This document shows, one piece after another, positions 31,171 through 39,872 of a stretch of 64,000 nt of DNA. Under the pieces are notes generated by a model. That model was not told the DNA's origin. It saw nothing but the letters and a program-made list of their open reading frames with translations, and made no database searches. Location of the stretch: positions 1 through 64,000 of the forward strand of contig NZ_QKYN01000127.1 of the NCBI RefSeq assembly GCF_003258295.1, given 5' to 3'. The position numbers and the translations under genes were made by a program. The DNA comes from Streptacidiphilus pinicola. GTDB lineage: Bacteria > Actinomycetota > Actinomycetes > Streptomycetales > Streptomycetaceae. How positions within the stretch are numbered: position 1 is the stretch's first letter; every line of letters begins with the position of its first letter.

Positions 31171-32082
31171 TCAGCTCAGGTCGCCGAAAGGCTCACCGCG
31201 CTCGTAGCGGAGGATCTGCTCGCGCAGGATGCGCTTGGCCCGAGGCAGGAACGCACTGCTGGGCCCGCCGACATGAGGCGTGATCAGCACGCCGGGGGCG
31301 AGCCAGAGCGGGTGGTCCGCCGGCAGCGGCTCCGGCTCCGTGACGTCCAGCGCGGCCCGCAGTCGCTGCATGGTCAGCTCCTTGAGCAGGGCCTCGGTGT
31401 CCACGACGGGCCCGCGCGCCACGTTGACCAGCAGCGCCCCGTCCTTCATCCGGGAGAGGAACCCCGCGTCGACGAGGTGACGGCTCTCAGGGGTGAGCGG
31501 CGTCAACAGGACGACGACGTCGGCGGACGGAAGCAGAGCCGCCAACTCGTGTGCGCCGTGCACCTCCTCCTCGGGGCGCGCGCGACGTGCGACGCGGACC
31601 ACGTCGCACTCGAAAGGCCGCAGACGTGCGTCGAGCGCGCGGCCGATCGAGCCGTACCCGAGGATCAGCACGCGCTTGTCCGCGAGGGACTGATGGAACT
31701 CCTGGCTCCAGCGGCCCTGGTCCTGCAGCCGGGTGAAGTGTGGGATCCCGCGCAGCGAGGCCAGGATCAGCGTCACCGCCAGCTCGGCGGTGCTGGCGTC
31801 GTGCAGCCCGCGCGCGTTGCACGCGGCGACCCCGGCGGGCACGTGCGGCAGCACGTCGTCCATCCCGGCGGTCAGCGTCTGCACCACCTTGAGCGCCGGC
31901 AGGCGCGGGATCACCGACAGCGCGGCGGCGTGCCGCATGTACGGCAGGCAGAAGAACTCCACCCCCGCCAGCTTCTCGTCCCCGGGCAGCGGCCCGTCCC
32001 CGTCCCACACCAGGGCGTCGAGTCCGGCGGGCAACCCGCCGATGGCGTCAGGAGCGTACGGGAGCAGATAGCGAGCACTCAT
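31171..32082 (-). CDS. NAD-dependent 2-hydroxyacid dehydrogenase
   Basis: 303 residues of the D-isomer-specific 2-hydroxyacid dehydrogenase family. Rossmann motif LGYGSIGRALDARL, catalytic Arg in NVARGPVVDTEAL, Glu in DVTEPEPLPADHPLW and His in ITPHVGG are all present. It lacks an ACT domain, so it is not a SerA paralogue of the long type. Substrate unknown; glyoxylate or hydroxypyruvate reduction is common in this subgroup. ATG 32082. It is 28 bases from the LAL regulator stop on the same strand. Confidence 0.9.
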   Translation of the reverse strand: MSARYLLPYAPDAIGGLPAGLDALVWDGDGPLPGDEKLAGVEFFCLPYMRHAAALSVIPRLPALKVVQTLTAGMDDVLPHVPAGVAACNARGLHDASTAELAVTLILASLRGIPHFTRLQDQGRWSQEFHQSLADKRVLILGYGSIGRALDARLRPFECDVVRVARRARPEEEVHGAHELAALLPSADVVVLLTPLTPESRHLVDAGFLSRMKDGALLVNVARGPVVDTEALLKELTMQRLRAALDVTEPEPLPADHPLWLAPGVLITPHVGGPSSAFLPRAKRILREQILRYERGEPFGDLS

Positions 32083-32110
32083 GCCTCGACCTTAGCCACG
32101 CTCGCACCCC

Positions 32111-35100
32111 TTAGCGGGTGGCAACGAGCCGTAGGCGGTGGGCGACCGCGGCGGCTTCGCCGCGGCCGGTGACGTCGAGCTTGGCGAGGATGTTGGAGAC
32201 GTGGACACTCGCCGTCTTCGGGGAGATGAAGAGCTCCTCCGCGATCTGGCGGTTGGTGCGGCCCAGGGCGAGGAGCTTGAGGACGTCCTGTTCGCGCGGG
32301 GTGAGGTGGAAGGTCTCGTCGTCCTCCTGCTGCGTCGCCGTCGTCGGCGGCGCGAGCCGGGCGCGGCCGGTGAGGGCCTGGAGGTCGTCGAGGAGGAGCT
32401 GGTTGCCCTGCTTGCGGGCGAGTTCGCCGGCAAGCAGGGCGGCCTGGGCCGCCTCCGCGCGGTCGCCCTCGGCGGCCAGGGACTCGGCGAGGCGGAAGAG
32501 GGCCAGGCCGCGGGGGAAGGGGCACTCCAGCACGGCGAGGGCGTCGGTCGCACGACGCCAGTGCGCGGTCGTCACCGTCCCCTCCGCGCGGGCGAGTTCC
32601 GCGTCGAGGACGGCCTGCCAGCCGGCGTACAGCGGGAGCTCGACGGTGAGGCCCGTGGCAGTGCACCGGATCCGGTCGAGGATCTCGGCCTGGCCGGGGG
32701 CCATCGTGGGCAGTCGGCGGGCGTCCGCCTCCACCGCCGCGCCGGCGGCCAGCAGGGCCCACCAGCTGCGGTCGTGGCCCTCGGGGCGGCCGCGGTCCAG
32801 GACCGAGACGAGCTCCGCGCGGGCCTCCGCGTACCGGCCCTGCGCCGCGGCGATCCGCATGGCCAGCAGCGACGTCGGGACGTACTTCTGCGGCTGCCAC
32901 AGCACGCCCACCCGCCGGACCTCGGCGAGATGCTCGGCCGCGCCCGCGACGTCGCCGCGCAGCAGCGCGATCTCGCCGCGCAGCCGGTGCATGAAGTCGC
33001 GGTGGGCGCGCTGGCCGGACCAGTCGGGCTCCTCGGCGAGCAGCCGCTCCGCCTCGTCGAGCTCGCCGAGTGAGATCAGCGGCTCGGCGAGGTTGCCGAG
33101 GATGATCGTGCCGGAGTAGCCGGTCATGCCGTTGGCGCGGATCATCGCCAGGCCGGTGCGGGCCACCTCGGCGGCCTCGCGGGAGCGGCCCTGGGTCTCG
33201 TGGTGGCTGGAGAGGTTGGTGTAGACGCGGCTCAGCAGGTTCACGTCGCCGGCGGCCTCCGCACGCTCGCGGATCTGCGCGAGCAGCGCCGCGCCCTCCT
33301 CCAACTCGCCGAAGGAGCAGTGCAGCATGCCCAGCGTCAGCTGCGCGTGCAGCTTCAGCGACGCGGCGCCGACCTGCTCGGCGATCTCGACGGCGCGCCG
33401 GGCGCAGTCCAGGTGCTCCCGGCCGGGGATGCCCAGCATGCCGTCCAGGGCCTGACGGTGCAGCAGCTCGGCGAGGACCGCCGACGGCTTGCGGCCCTCC
33501 AGAAGGCCGAGGGCTTCCAGCATCTCCTTGTCCGGCCGGGCGCCGACGTCGTAGCTGAGCGCGTGGGCGCGGGCCAGCATGAACCAGACGGCGCGCTCAG
33601 GGGACTTCTTCTCGTCGATCAGGCGCAGCGCGCGCTTGGTGTAACGCAGGCTGCGGTCGGTCTCGCCGCTGAAGCGGGCGGCGACGGTGGCCTCGGCGAG
33701 CAGGTCGACCAGCTGGATCGCGCTGCAGTCGCCCGCGCAGTCACAGCCGCCCTCACAGGAGCAGGCCGGATAGCTCTCGTCGGCGTGGTCGTAGTCGCGC
33801 AGCGTGTCGCGGACCTCCGCCGGGACGTCCTCCCACAGCTCCAGGGCCCGGTCGAGCATCCGCAGCTGCTCGGCGAAGGCGTTGCGACGGCGGGCCTCGC
33901 GGCCGGCGTCGAGCACGGCGGGGACGGCGCGGGCCGCGTCGTGGGAGCAGTACCAGTAGCCGGCCAGGCGGGAGGCGCGCTGGTCGGTGGAGACGAGCGT
34001 GGGGTCGGCCTCGAGCGCCAGCGCGTAGCGGCGGTTGGCGCGGGTGACCTCACCGGGCATCAGGTCGTCGGAGACGGCCTCACGGACCAGGGCGTGGCGG
34101 AAGCGGTAACCGTCCCCGTCCGAGGTCTGCTGGATGATGTTGGCGCCGACGGCGGTGCGCAGCGCGTCGATCAGCTCGTCCTCGTCGAGGGTGCCGGTCG
34201 CCTCGACGACCGCGGCGAGCAGGCCGTGCTCGACGCGGGAGCCGCCCTGGGCGAGGAGGCGCAGCATCGTCTGGGTGGTCTCGGGCAGCGTCTCGATGCG
34301 GACCAGCAGCAGGTCGCGCAGCGTCTCGGTGAGGCCGGTGCGACACCCCTGCTGGGAGGCGACCGCGAGCTCCTCGACGAAGAACGGGTTGCCCTCGGAG
34401 CGCTTGAAGATCTGGTCGACCAGCTCGGCCTTGGGCCGGTCCGGGCTGAGGATGCCGGCCAGCTGACGGGCCACCTCGCGGCGCGCGAGGCGCGGCAGTT
34501 CCAGCCGCTGGACGGTGCGCAGCCGCTCCAGCTCGGCGAGGTAGGGGCGGACCGGGTGGCGCCGGTGCAGGTCGTCGCTGCGGTAGGTGGCGAGCAGGAC
34601 CAACCGCGCCCGGTGCAGGGTGCGGATCAGGTAGGCGAACAGCTCGCGGGTGGACCGGTCGGACCAGTGCAGGTCCTCGACGGCCAGGACGAAGGTCCGG
34701 TCCGCCGCCAGCTGCTCGAAGAGCTGCGTGGTGTGCTCGAAGAGGCGGGCGCGGGCGTACTCGTCGTGGGCCTCGGGCGGGGCCTCGCCCATGTCCGGCA
34801 GCAGCCGGGCGAGGCTGCTCTCGCGTCCGACGGCGGCGGCGTCCAGCTCGGGGCCGATGGCCCGGTGCAGTCGGCGCAGGATCGTGGCGAAGGGCGCGTA
34901 GGGCAAGCCCTCCGCGCCCACCTCCAGGCAGTTGCCGACCACGGCCGTGGACCCCCGTGCCACGGCCGTGGCCTCGAACTCCTCAAGCAGCCTGGACTTG
35001 CCGACCCCTGCTTCTCCCCCGATCAGCAGGACCTGCGGTTGCCCCCCGTCGGCGCGCTCCAGCGCGTCGGTGAGGGCGGCCATCTGCGATCCGCGTCCGA

Positions 35101-35143
35101 TGAACACGGGACTGACTGATATCCGCTCCACGTTCGGCAGCAT
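32111..35143 (-). CDS. Large ATP-binding LuxR-family (LAL) transcriptional regulator
   Basis: 1010 residues. N-terminal AAA/STAND ATPase with Walker A GGEAGVGKS (42-50) and a Walker-B-like FVLAVEDLHW, a long TPR-like helical middle (about 380-900) and a C-terminal LuxR helix-turn-helix (TPREQDVLKLLALGRTNRQI and ISPKTASVHVSNIL, about 940-1000). LAL proteins are activated by ligand and nucleotide binding. A cluster of five cysteines interrupts the helical region at about residues 457-472 (CSCEGGCDCAGDC), unusual for the family. ATG 35143; a 56-residue ORF ends 18 bases upstream on the same strand. Confidence 0.92.
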   Translation of the reverse strand: MLPNVERISVSPVFIGRGSQMAALTDALERADGGQPQVLLIGGEAGVGKSRLLEEFEATAVARGSTAVVGNCLEVGAEGLPYAPFATILRRLHRAIGPELDAAAVGRESSLARLLPDMGEAPPEAHDEYARARLFEHTTQLFEQLAADRTFVLAVEDLHWSDRSTRELFAYLIRTLHRARLVLLATYRSDDLHRRHPVRPYLAELERLRTVQRLELPRLARREVARQLAGILSPDRPKAELVDQIFKRSEGNPFFVEELAVASQQGCRTGLTETLRDLLLVRIETLPETTQTMLRLLAQGGSRVEHGLLAAVVEATGTLDEDELIDALRTAVGANIIQQTSDGDGYRFRHALVREAVSDDLMPGEVTRANRRYALALEADPTLVSTDQRASRLAGYWYCSHDAARAVPAVLDAGREARRRNAFAEQLRMLDRALELWEDVPAEVRDTLRDYDHADESYPACSCEGGCDCAGDCSAIQLVDLLAEATVAARFSGETDRSLRYTKRALRLIDEKKSPERAVWFMLARAHALSYDVGARPDKEMLEALGLLEGRKPSAVLAELLHRQALDGMLGIPGREHLDCARRAVEIAEQVGAASLKLHAQLTLGMLHCSFGELEEGAALLAQIRERAEAAGDVNLLSRVYTNLSSHHETQGRSREAAEVARTGLAMIRANGMTGYSGTIILGNLAEPLISLGELDEAERLLAEEPDWSGQRAHRDFMHRLRGEIALLRGDVAGAAEHLAEVRRVGVLWQPQKYVPTSLLAMRIAAAQGRYAEARAELVSVLDRGRPEGHDRSWWALLAAGAAVEADARRLPTMAPGQAEILDRIRCTATGLTVELPLYAGWQAVLDAELARAEGTVTTAHWRRATDALAVLECPFPRGLALFRLAESLAAEGDRAEAAQAALLAGELARKQGNQLLLDDLQALTGRARLAPPTTATQQEDDETFHLTPREQDVLKLLALGRTNRQIAEELFISPKTASVHVSNILAKLDVTGRGEAAAVAHRLRLVATR

Positions 35144-35161
35144 CGCACACGACCCCGCTGA

Positions 35162-35332
35162 TCAGCACGCATTTAGCGCGCCGGCCGAGGAGCTCGCCCG
35201 CCCTCGGGGCCGACGGCGGTCACTCTCCCTCCGGGCCTTGTTCGCGCGTCGTACCTCGCGGACGAGACGCTCGTGCTCGGCCTGGGCGATGAGCTCGTTG
35301 GTGCGGCTGACGATGAACTGGTACTCGAACAT
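35162..35332 (-). CDS. Small charged protein upstream of LAL regulator (56 aa)
   Basis: ATG 35332 to TGA 35162 gives 56 residues beginning MFEYQFIVSRTNELIAQAE. The N-terminal 40 residues form an amphipathic charged helix (EHERLVREVRRANKARRESD), then Arg/Ser-rich. GGGAGAG is six bases upstream of the ATG. The codon pattern shows G/C third positions throughout. It lies 18 bases before the LAL gene and is probably co-transcribed. I cannot assign a function; a small regulator or partner of the LAL protein is possible. Confidence 0.65.
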   Translation of the reverse strand: MFEYQFIVSRTNELIAQAEHERLVREVRRANKARRESDRRRPRGRASSSAGALNAC

Positions 35333-35451
35333 CTTGGCTCTCCCCTGTGGGTGGGCTGTCTCCCTGACAACCTCTAATTTCCTCTCCCAGGGGGGTGCCC
35401 GGCATCGGGCGCATGCCTGATCTTGGGCGCTCAGGAGGTCTTAGAAACGAA

Positions 35452-35495
35452 GGACCGCCGCCCTGAGTACACCTAAGTACTCAGGGCGGCGGTCC
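35452..35495 (-). terminator. Strong terminator downstream of gatB
   Basis: Perfect 19-base inverted repeat, GGACCGCCGCCCTGAGTAC with GTACTCAGGGCGGCGGTCC, loop ACCTAA, followed on the minus strand by a U-rich stretch. It starts 25 bases after the gatB stop and closes the gat transcription unit. Confidence 0.93.
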
Positions 35496-35519
35496 GTTCG
35501 GGCTAAGACGTCTTACTGC

Positions 35520-37031
35520 CTACTCCGGAGTGACGCCGAGCTTCTCGAAGATCAGCTCCTTGACGCGGGCGGCGTCGGCCTGACCGCGCGTCGCCTTCAT
35601 GACCGCGCCGACCAGCGCGCCCGCCGCGGCGAACTTGCCCGAGCGGATCTTGTCGGCCACGTCCGGCTGGGCCGCCAGCGCCGCGTCGATCGCGTCGCCG
35701 AGCGCGGAGTCGTCGGAGACGACGGCCAGGCCGCGCTTGGCGACGACCTCGTCCGGCTCGCCCTCGCCGGCCAGCACGCCCTCGATGACCTGACGGGCCA
35801 GCTTGTCGTTCAGCTTGCCCTCGGCCACCAGCGCCGAGACCTTGGCCACCTGGGCCGGGCTGATCGGCAACGCGGCCAGCTCGACGCCGTCCTCGTTGGA
35901 GCGGCGGGCCAGCTCGCCCAGCCACCACTTACGGGCCTGGTCGGCCGGGGCACCGGCGTCGATCGTGGCCAGGATCAGGTCGATGGCACCGGCGTTGAGC
36001 GCGGACTGCATCTCGGTGGCCGAGATGCCCCACTCCTCCTGCAGACGCTGACGCCGCACCCGCGGCAGCTCCGGCAGCTCCCCGCGGAGCTGCTCGACCC
36101 ACTCGCGCGAGGGCGCGACCGGCACCAGGTCGGGCTCGGGGAAGTAGCGGTAGTCCTCCGCCTCCTCCTTGATCCGGCCCGAGGTGGTGCTGCCGTTGTC
36201 CTCGTGGAAGTGACGCGTCTCCTGGACGATCGTGCCGCCGTCGTCGAGCACCGCGGCGTGGCGCTGGATCTCGAAGCGGGCGGCGCGCTCGACGCTGCGC
36301 AGCGAGTTGACGTTCTTCGTCTCGCTGCGGGTGCCGAACTTGGTCGCGCCCTTGGGCATCAGCGACAGGTTGACGTCGCAGCGCATCTGGCCCATCTCCA
36401 TGCGGGCCTCGGACACGCCGAGGGCACGGATGAGCTCACGCAGCTCCGCGACGTACGCGCGGGCGACCTCGGGCGCGCGGTCACCGGCGCCCACGATCGG
36501 CTTGGTGACGATCTCGATCAGCGGGATGCCGGCCCGGTTGTAGTCCAGCAGCGAGTACTCCGCGCCGTGGATGCGGCCGGTGGCACCGCCGACGTGGGTG
36601 GACTTGCCGGTGTCCTCCTCCATGTGGGCGCGCTCGATCTCCACGCGGAAGACCTCGCCGTCCTCCAGCTCGACGTCCAGGTAGCCGTTGAAGGCGATCG
36701 GCTCGTCGTACTGCGAGGTCTGGAAGTTCTTCGGCATGTCCGGATAGAAGTAGTTCTTCCGGGCGAAGCGGCACCACTCGGCGATCTCGCAGTTGAGCGC
36801 GAGACCGATGCGGATCGCGGACTCCACGCCGGTCGCGTTGACGACCGGCAGCGAGCCCGGCAGACCCAGGCAGGTCGGGCAGACCTGGGTGTTCGGCTCC
36901 GCGCCCAGCGCGGTCGAACAACCGCAGAACATCTTGGTCTTGGTTCCCAGCTCGACGTGGACCTCAAGGCCCATCACCGGGTCGTACGAGGCGAGAGCCT
37001 CCTCGTACGGGACCAGGTCAATGACGCTCAC
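35520..37031 (-). CDS. gatB: Asp-tRNA(Asn)/Glu-tRNA(Gln) amidotransferase subunit B
   Basis: 503 residues. GatB core with [19 protein letters not shown] at the N-terminus (conserved Cys pair), the tRNA and Mg region ([18 protein letters not shown]), and the C-terminal YqeY-like helical domain. With GatA and GatC it transamidates mischarged Glu-tRNA(Gln) (and Asp-tRNA(Asn)). GTG 37031 with AAGGA upstream. It is last in gatC-gatA-ORF79-gatB. Confidence 0.97.
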   Translation of the reverse strand: MSVIDLVPYEEALASYDPVMGLEVHVELGTKTKMFCGCSTALGAEPNTQVCPTCLGLPGSLPVVNATGVESAIRIGLALNCEIAEWCRFARKNYFYPDMPKNFQTSQYDEPIAFNGYLDVELEDGEVFRVEIERAHMEEDTGKSTHVGGATGRIHGAEYSLLDYNRAGIPLIEIVTKPIVGAGDRAPEVARAYVAELRELIRALGVSEARMEMGQMRCDVNLSLMPKGATKFGTRSETKNVNSLRSVERAARFEIQRHAAVLDDGGTIVQETRHFHEDNGSTTSGRIKEEAEDYRYFPEPDLVPVAPSREWVEQLRGELPELPRVRRQRLQEEWGISATEMQSALNAGAIDLILATIDAGAPADQARKWWLGELARRSNEDGVELAALPISPAQVAKVSALVAEGKLNDKLARQVIEGVLAGEGEPDEVVAKRGLAVVSDDSALGDAIDAALAAQPDVADKIRSGKFAAAGALVGAVMKATRGQADAARVKELIFEKLGVTPE

Positions 37032-37067
37032 TAAGGCGTCCTTTCGGGGTAAGGCTTGCGGTCTTGG

Positions 37068-37307
37068 TCAGTCGGCGAGGACGTCGTTCTTGGCCAGCTG
37101 GCGCAGCTCGCGGACGAGCAGCAACGTGCTCGTGACCAGGGCGAGCGCACCGACCGCGGCGTTGATGAGCTTGAGGGTGTCCGCCTCGGAGCGGGCCTTC
37201 TTCAGGTCCTTGACGATGCCGAAGGCACCGAAGGCGCTGCCGCCGATGCCCAGCATCAGGCCCGGCTTGGAGTGCTTGAAGCCCTTTGCCGTCTCGAGCT
37301 TGCTCAT
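37068..37307 (-). CDS. Small membrane protein between gatA and gatB (79 aa)
   Basis: 79 residues starting [17 protein letters not shown]. Two hydrophobic segments (about 18-31 and 48-66) separated by a charged stretch ([12 protein letters not shown]) suggest a two-helix membrane hairpin. ATG 37307 overlaps the gatA stop codon by four bases (ATGA), so translation is coupled. The position between gatA and gatB is also seen in Streptomyces genomes (from memory). Function unknown; nothing shows a role in amidotransfer. Confidence 0.82.
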   Translation of the reverse strand: MSKLETAKGFKHSKPGLMLGIGGSAFGAFGIVKDLKKARSEADTLKLINAAVGALALVTSTLLLVRELRQLAKNDVLAD

Positions 37308-38797
37308 AGTGCCGGTGCCTCCTCCAGCAGGGGGTGTCCCCACTTGTCGTTGAGAGCCGCCTCGACCGCCGCACCCACGCGGTACAACCGGTCGTCGGCC
37401 AGCGCGGGCGCGATGATCTGCAGGCCGACCGGGAGATTGTCCTCCGGGGCCAGGCCGCAGGGCACCGACATGGCCGCGTTGCCGGCCAGGTTCGACGGAA
37501 TGGTGCACAGGTCCGCCAGGTACATCGCCATCGGGTCGTCGGCGCGCTCGCCGATCGGGAAGGCGGTGGTCGGCGTGGTCGGGGAGATCAGCACGTCCAC
37601 GTCCGCGAACGCGCGGTCGAAGTCGCGGGTGATCAGCGTCCGGACCTTCTGCGCCGAGCCGTAGTAGGCGTCGTAGTAGCCCGAGCTCAGCGCGTAGGTG
37701 CCGAGCATGATGCGGCGCTTGACCTCGGGACCGAAGCCGGCCTCGCGGGTCAGCGCGGTGACCTCCTCGGCCGAGCGCTCGCCGTTGTCTCCGACGCGCA
37801 GGCCGTAGCGCATGGCGTCGAAGCGGGCCAGGTTGGAGGAGCACTCGGACGGCGCGATCAGGTAGTACGCCGGGAGCGCGTAGGTGAAGGACGGGCAGGA
37901 GATCTCGACGATCTCCGCACCGAGGCTGCGGAGCAGCTCCACCGACTCGTGGAAGCGCTGCATCACGCCGGCCTGGTAGCCCTCGCCGCCGAACTCCGTG
38001 ACGACGCCGACACGCATGCCCTTGACGTCCGCCTGCCGCGCCGCGGCGACGACCGCCGGGACGGGGGCGTTGATGGACGTCGAGTCCATCGGGTCCCAGC
38101 CGGCGATGGCCTCGTGCAGCAGGGCCGCGTCGAGGACGGTGCGGGCGCAGGGGCCGCCCTGGTCCAGCGAGGAGGAGAAGGCGATCAGGCCGTAACGCGA
38201 GACGCTGCCGTAGGTCGGCTTCACGCCGACCGTGCCGGTGACGGCGCCCGGCTGACGGATCGAGCCGCCGGTGTCGGTACCGATCGCCAGCGGCGCCTCG
38301 TACGCGGCGAGCGCGGCGGCGGAGCCACCACCGGAACCGCCGGGGATCCGGGAGAGGTCCCACGGGTTGCCGGTCGGGCCGTAGGCCGAGTTCTCGGTGG
38401 AGGACCCCATGGCGAACTCGTCCATGTTGGTCTTGCCGAGGATCACCACGCCCGCCTCCTTGAGGCGGCGGGTCAGGGTCGCGTCGTACGGCGGGCGCCA
38501 GCCCTCCAGCATCTTCGAGCCGGCGGTCGTCGGGATGCCCTTGGTGGTGAAGACGTCCTTCAGCGCGAGCGGCACGCCGGCCAGCGGGCCGAGCTCCTCG
38601 CCCGCGGCGCGCTTGGCGTCCACGGCGCGGGCGGCCTCGAGCGCGCCCTCGGTGTCCACGTGGAGGAAGGCGTGCACCTTCTCGTCCACGGCGCCGATGC
38701 GGTCCAGGTGCGCCTGCGCGACCTCGACGGCGGAGACCTCGCCGGAGGCGATCGCGTTCGCGGTCTGGGCCGCGGTGCTGCGGATCAGGTCAGTCAC
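37304..38797 (-). CDS. gatA: Asp-tRNA(Asn)/Glu-tRNA(Gln) amidotransferase subunit A
   Basis: 497 residues of the amidase-signature family. The catalytic triad is visible: Lys in [10 protein letters not shown], cis-Ser in [14 protein letters not shown] and nucleophilic Ser in [12 protein letters not shown]. GatA releases ammonia from glutamine for the GatB-bound tRNA. GTG 38797, five bases after the gatC stop. Confidence 0.97.
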   Translation of the reverse strand: MTDLIRSTAAQTANAIASGEVSAVEVAQAHLDRIGAVDEKVHAFLHVDTEGALEAARAVDAKRAAGEELGPLAGVPLALKDVFTTKGIPTTAGSKMLEGWRPPYDATLTRRLKEAGVVILGKTNMDEFAMGSSTENSAYGPTGNPWDLSRIPGGSGGGSAAALAAYEAPLAIGTDTGGSIRQPGAVTGTVGVKPTYGSVSRYGLIAFSSSLDQGGPCARTVLDAALLHEAIAGWDPMDSTSINAPVPAVVAAARQADVKGMRVGVVTEFGGEGYQAGVMQRFHESVELLRSLGAEIVEISCPSFTYALPAYYLIAPSECSSNLARFDAMRYGLRVGDNGERSAEEVTALTREAGFGPEVKRRIMLGTYALSSGYYDAYYGSAQKVRTLITRDFDRAFADVDVLISPTTPTTAFPIGERADDPMAMYLADLCTIPSNLAGNAAMSVPCGLAPEDNLPVGLQIIAPALADDRLYRVGAAVEAALNDKWGHPLLEEAPAL

Positions 38798-38802
38798 GTT
38801 TC

Positions 38803-39099
38803 TCAGTCCTCCCCGAGGATCTGGGGGACACGGAAGCGCTGCTCTTCCGCGGCGGGCGCGGCGGCCAGCACCTCGTCCGGACGGAGCGAGGGACGGACCT
38901 CGTCGGCGCGCATGACGTTCGTCAGCGGCAGCGGGTGCGAGGTCGGCGGAACGTCTTCGGCGGCGATCTCGCTGACGCGGGCGACCGCGTCGACGATGTC
39001 GTTCAGCTGCTCGGCGAAGTGGTCAAGCTCTTCGCTCTTGAGCTCCAGCCGCGACAGCCGGGCGAGGTGGGCGACCTCCTCGCGCGTAATGCCAGGCAT
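38803..39099 (-). CDS. gatC: Asp-tRNA(Asn)/Glu-tRNA(Gln) amidotransferase subunit C
   Basis: 98 residues, normal GatC length. [22 protein letters not shown] at the N-terminus, and the C-terminal belt [24 protein letters not shown] wraps GatA in known structures. ATG 39099 is preceded by AGAGGA; the open frame continues to 39357 through the upstream spacer without similarity. It heads the gat operon; directly upstream the lasso cluster ends at 39200 on the same strand. Confidence 0.96.
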   Translation of the reverse strand: MPGITREEVAHLARLSRLELKSEELDHFAEQLNDIVDAVARVSEIAAEDVPPTSHPLPLTNVMRADEVRPSLRPDEVLAAAPAAEEQRFRVPQILGED

Positions 39100-39199
39100 G
39101 CAGCGATCCTCTGATGGGTGAAGGAAACGGACCTGGCCGAGTCTATTGACACGGAGGTGTCCCCATCCTACGGAGGTCCGGCGCCCGCCCGCAGCCGCG

Positions 39200-39622
39200 T
39201 TAGCGGCCGGCGCGTGGTGCCACGCTGAGCAAGGGGCGGAAGAAGCCCGCCGGGTGGGGTTCGCCCACGGGCTCGTCGTCGACCTGGATCCAGGCGTGGG
39301 CGGCGAAGGGGTGGGTGCGCACCCCCGTGCACCAGGTCGGCCAGCTGCCGCGGGCACGGCAGAGCAGCGCGGCGGCGATCGAGCGTTGGAGACAGTTGTT
39401 GCCCGCGCAGCGCATGCTCACGGAAACCACGTCCTCGCGGGCGCGCAGCGCCTGCTCCGCGCTCGCGGGCCTCGCCCCGCGGCGGGTGAACTCCAGGACC
39501 GTGCGCAGCTTCGCGGGCTTGACCCGCGCCAGGAGGCGGGCCGCGCCGACGGCGAGCAGCGGAAGGGGTCGGCGCCACAGCGGGAGGACCGCCCGGGCGT
39601 CCAGGGACATCTGCACGCTCAT
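39200..39622 (-). CDS. Lasso peptide leader peptidase B2 (transglutaminase-like)
   Basis: 140 residues of the lasso-peptide B2 family. The Cys-His-Asp protease triad is seen as Cys77 in GNNCLQRS, His109 in AHAWIQ and an Asp at 115/116. A basic hydrophobic N-terminus precedes it. B2 removes the leader of the precursor, guided by the B1 RRE protein. ATG 39622 overlaps the B1 stop codon by four bases. It is the last cluster gene; gatC follows after 100 bases. Confidence 0.93.
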   Translation of the reverse strand: MSVQMSLDARAVLPLWRRPLPLLAVGAARLLARVKPAKLRTVLEFTRRGARPASAEQALRAREDVVSVSMRCAGNNCLQRSIAAALLCRARGSWPTWCTGVRTHPFAAHAWIQVDDEPVGEPHPAGFFRPLLSVAPRAGR

Positions 39623-39870
39623 GGCAGCACCAGCTCCGCCGAGGCCAGCTGCGCCAGAACCGCCTTGACGTCGTCCTTGGCCCGCTCCGCGGCGACGCCG
39701 TGGGCAGTGGCGAGGGCGGTGGCGACCGCGGACGGCGCCTGGCCGCCGAGGAGGCCGTGGAGGACCTCCCGACCCGTCAGGTTGAGCTGGAAGTAGCGTC
39801 CGGTCCGGCCGTGCAGCAGGACGGTGCCGTCGTCGGTGTCGGTCATGGTGACGTCGGGATGGAGCCGCAT
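39619..39870 (-). CDS. Lasso peptide RRE protein B1 (PqqD-like)
   Basis: 83 residues with the PqqD/RRE fold: three N-terminal strands (GTVLLHGRTGRYFQLN), a helix beginning TGREVLHGLLGG, then two C-terminal helices. It recognises the precursor leader (Tyr-x-x-Pro-x-Leu motif) and brings it to the B2 peptidase. ATG 39870 is two bases beyond the cyclase stop, and its end overlaps B2, so C, B1 and B2 are translationally linked. Confidence 0.92.
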   Translation of the reverse strand: MRLHPDVTMTDTDDGTVLLHGRTGRYFQLNLTGREVLHGLLGGQAPSAVATALATAHGVAAERAKDDVKAVLAQLASAELVLP

Positions 39871-39872
39871 GA

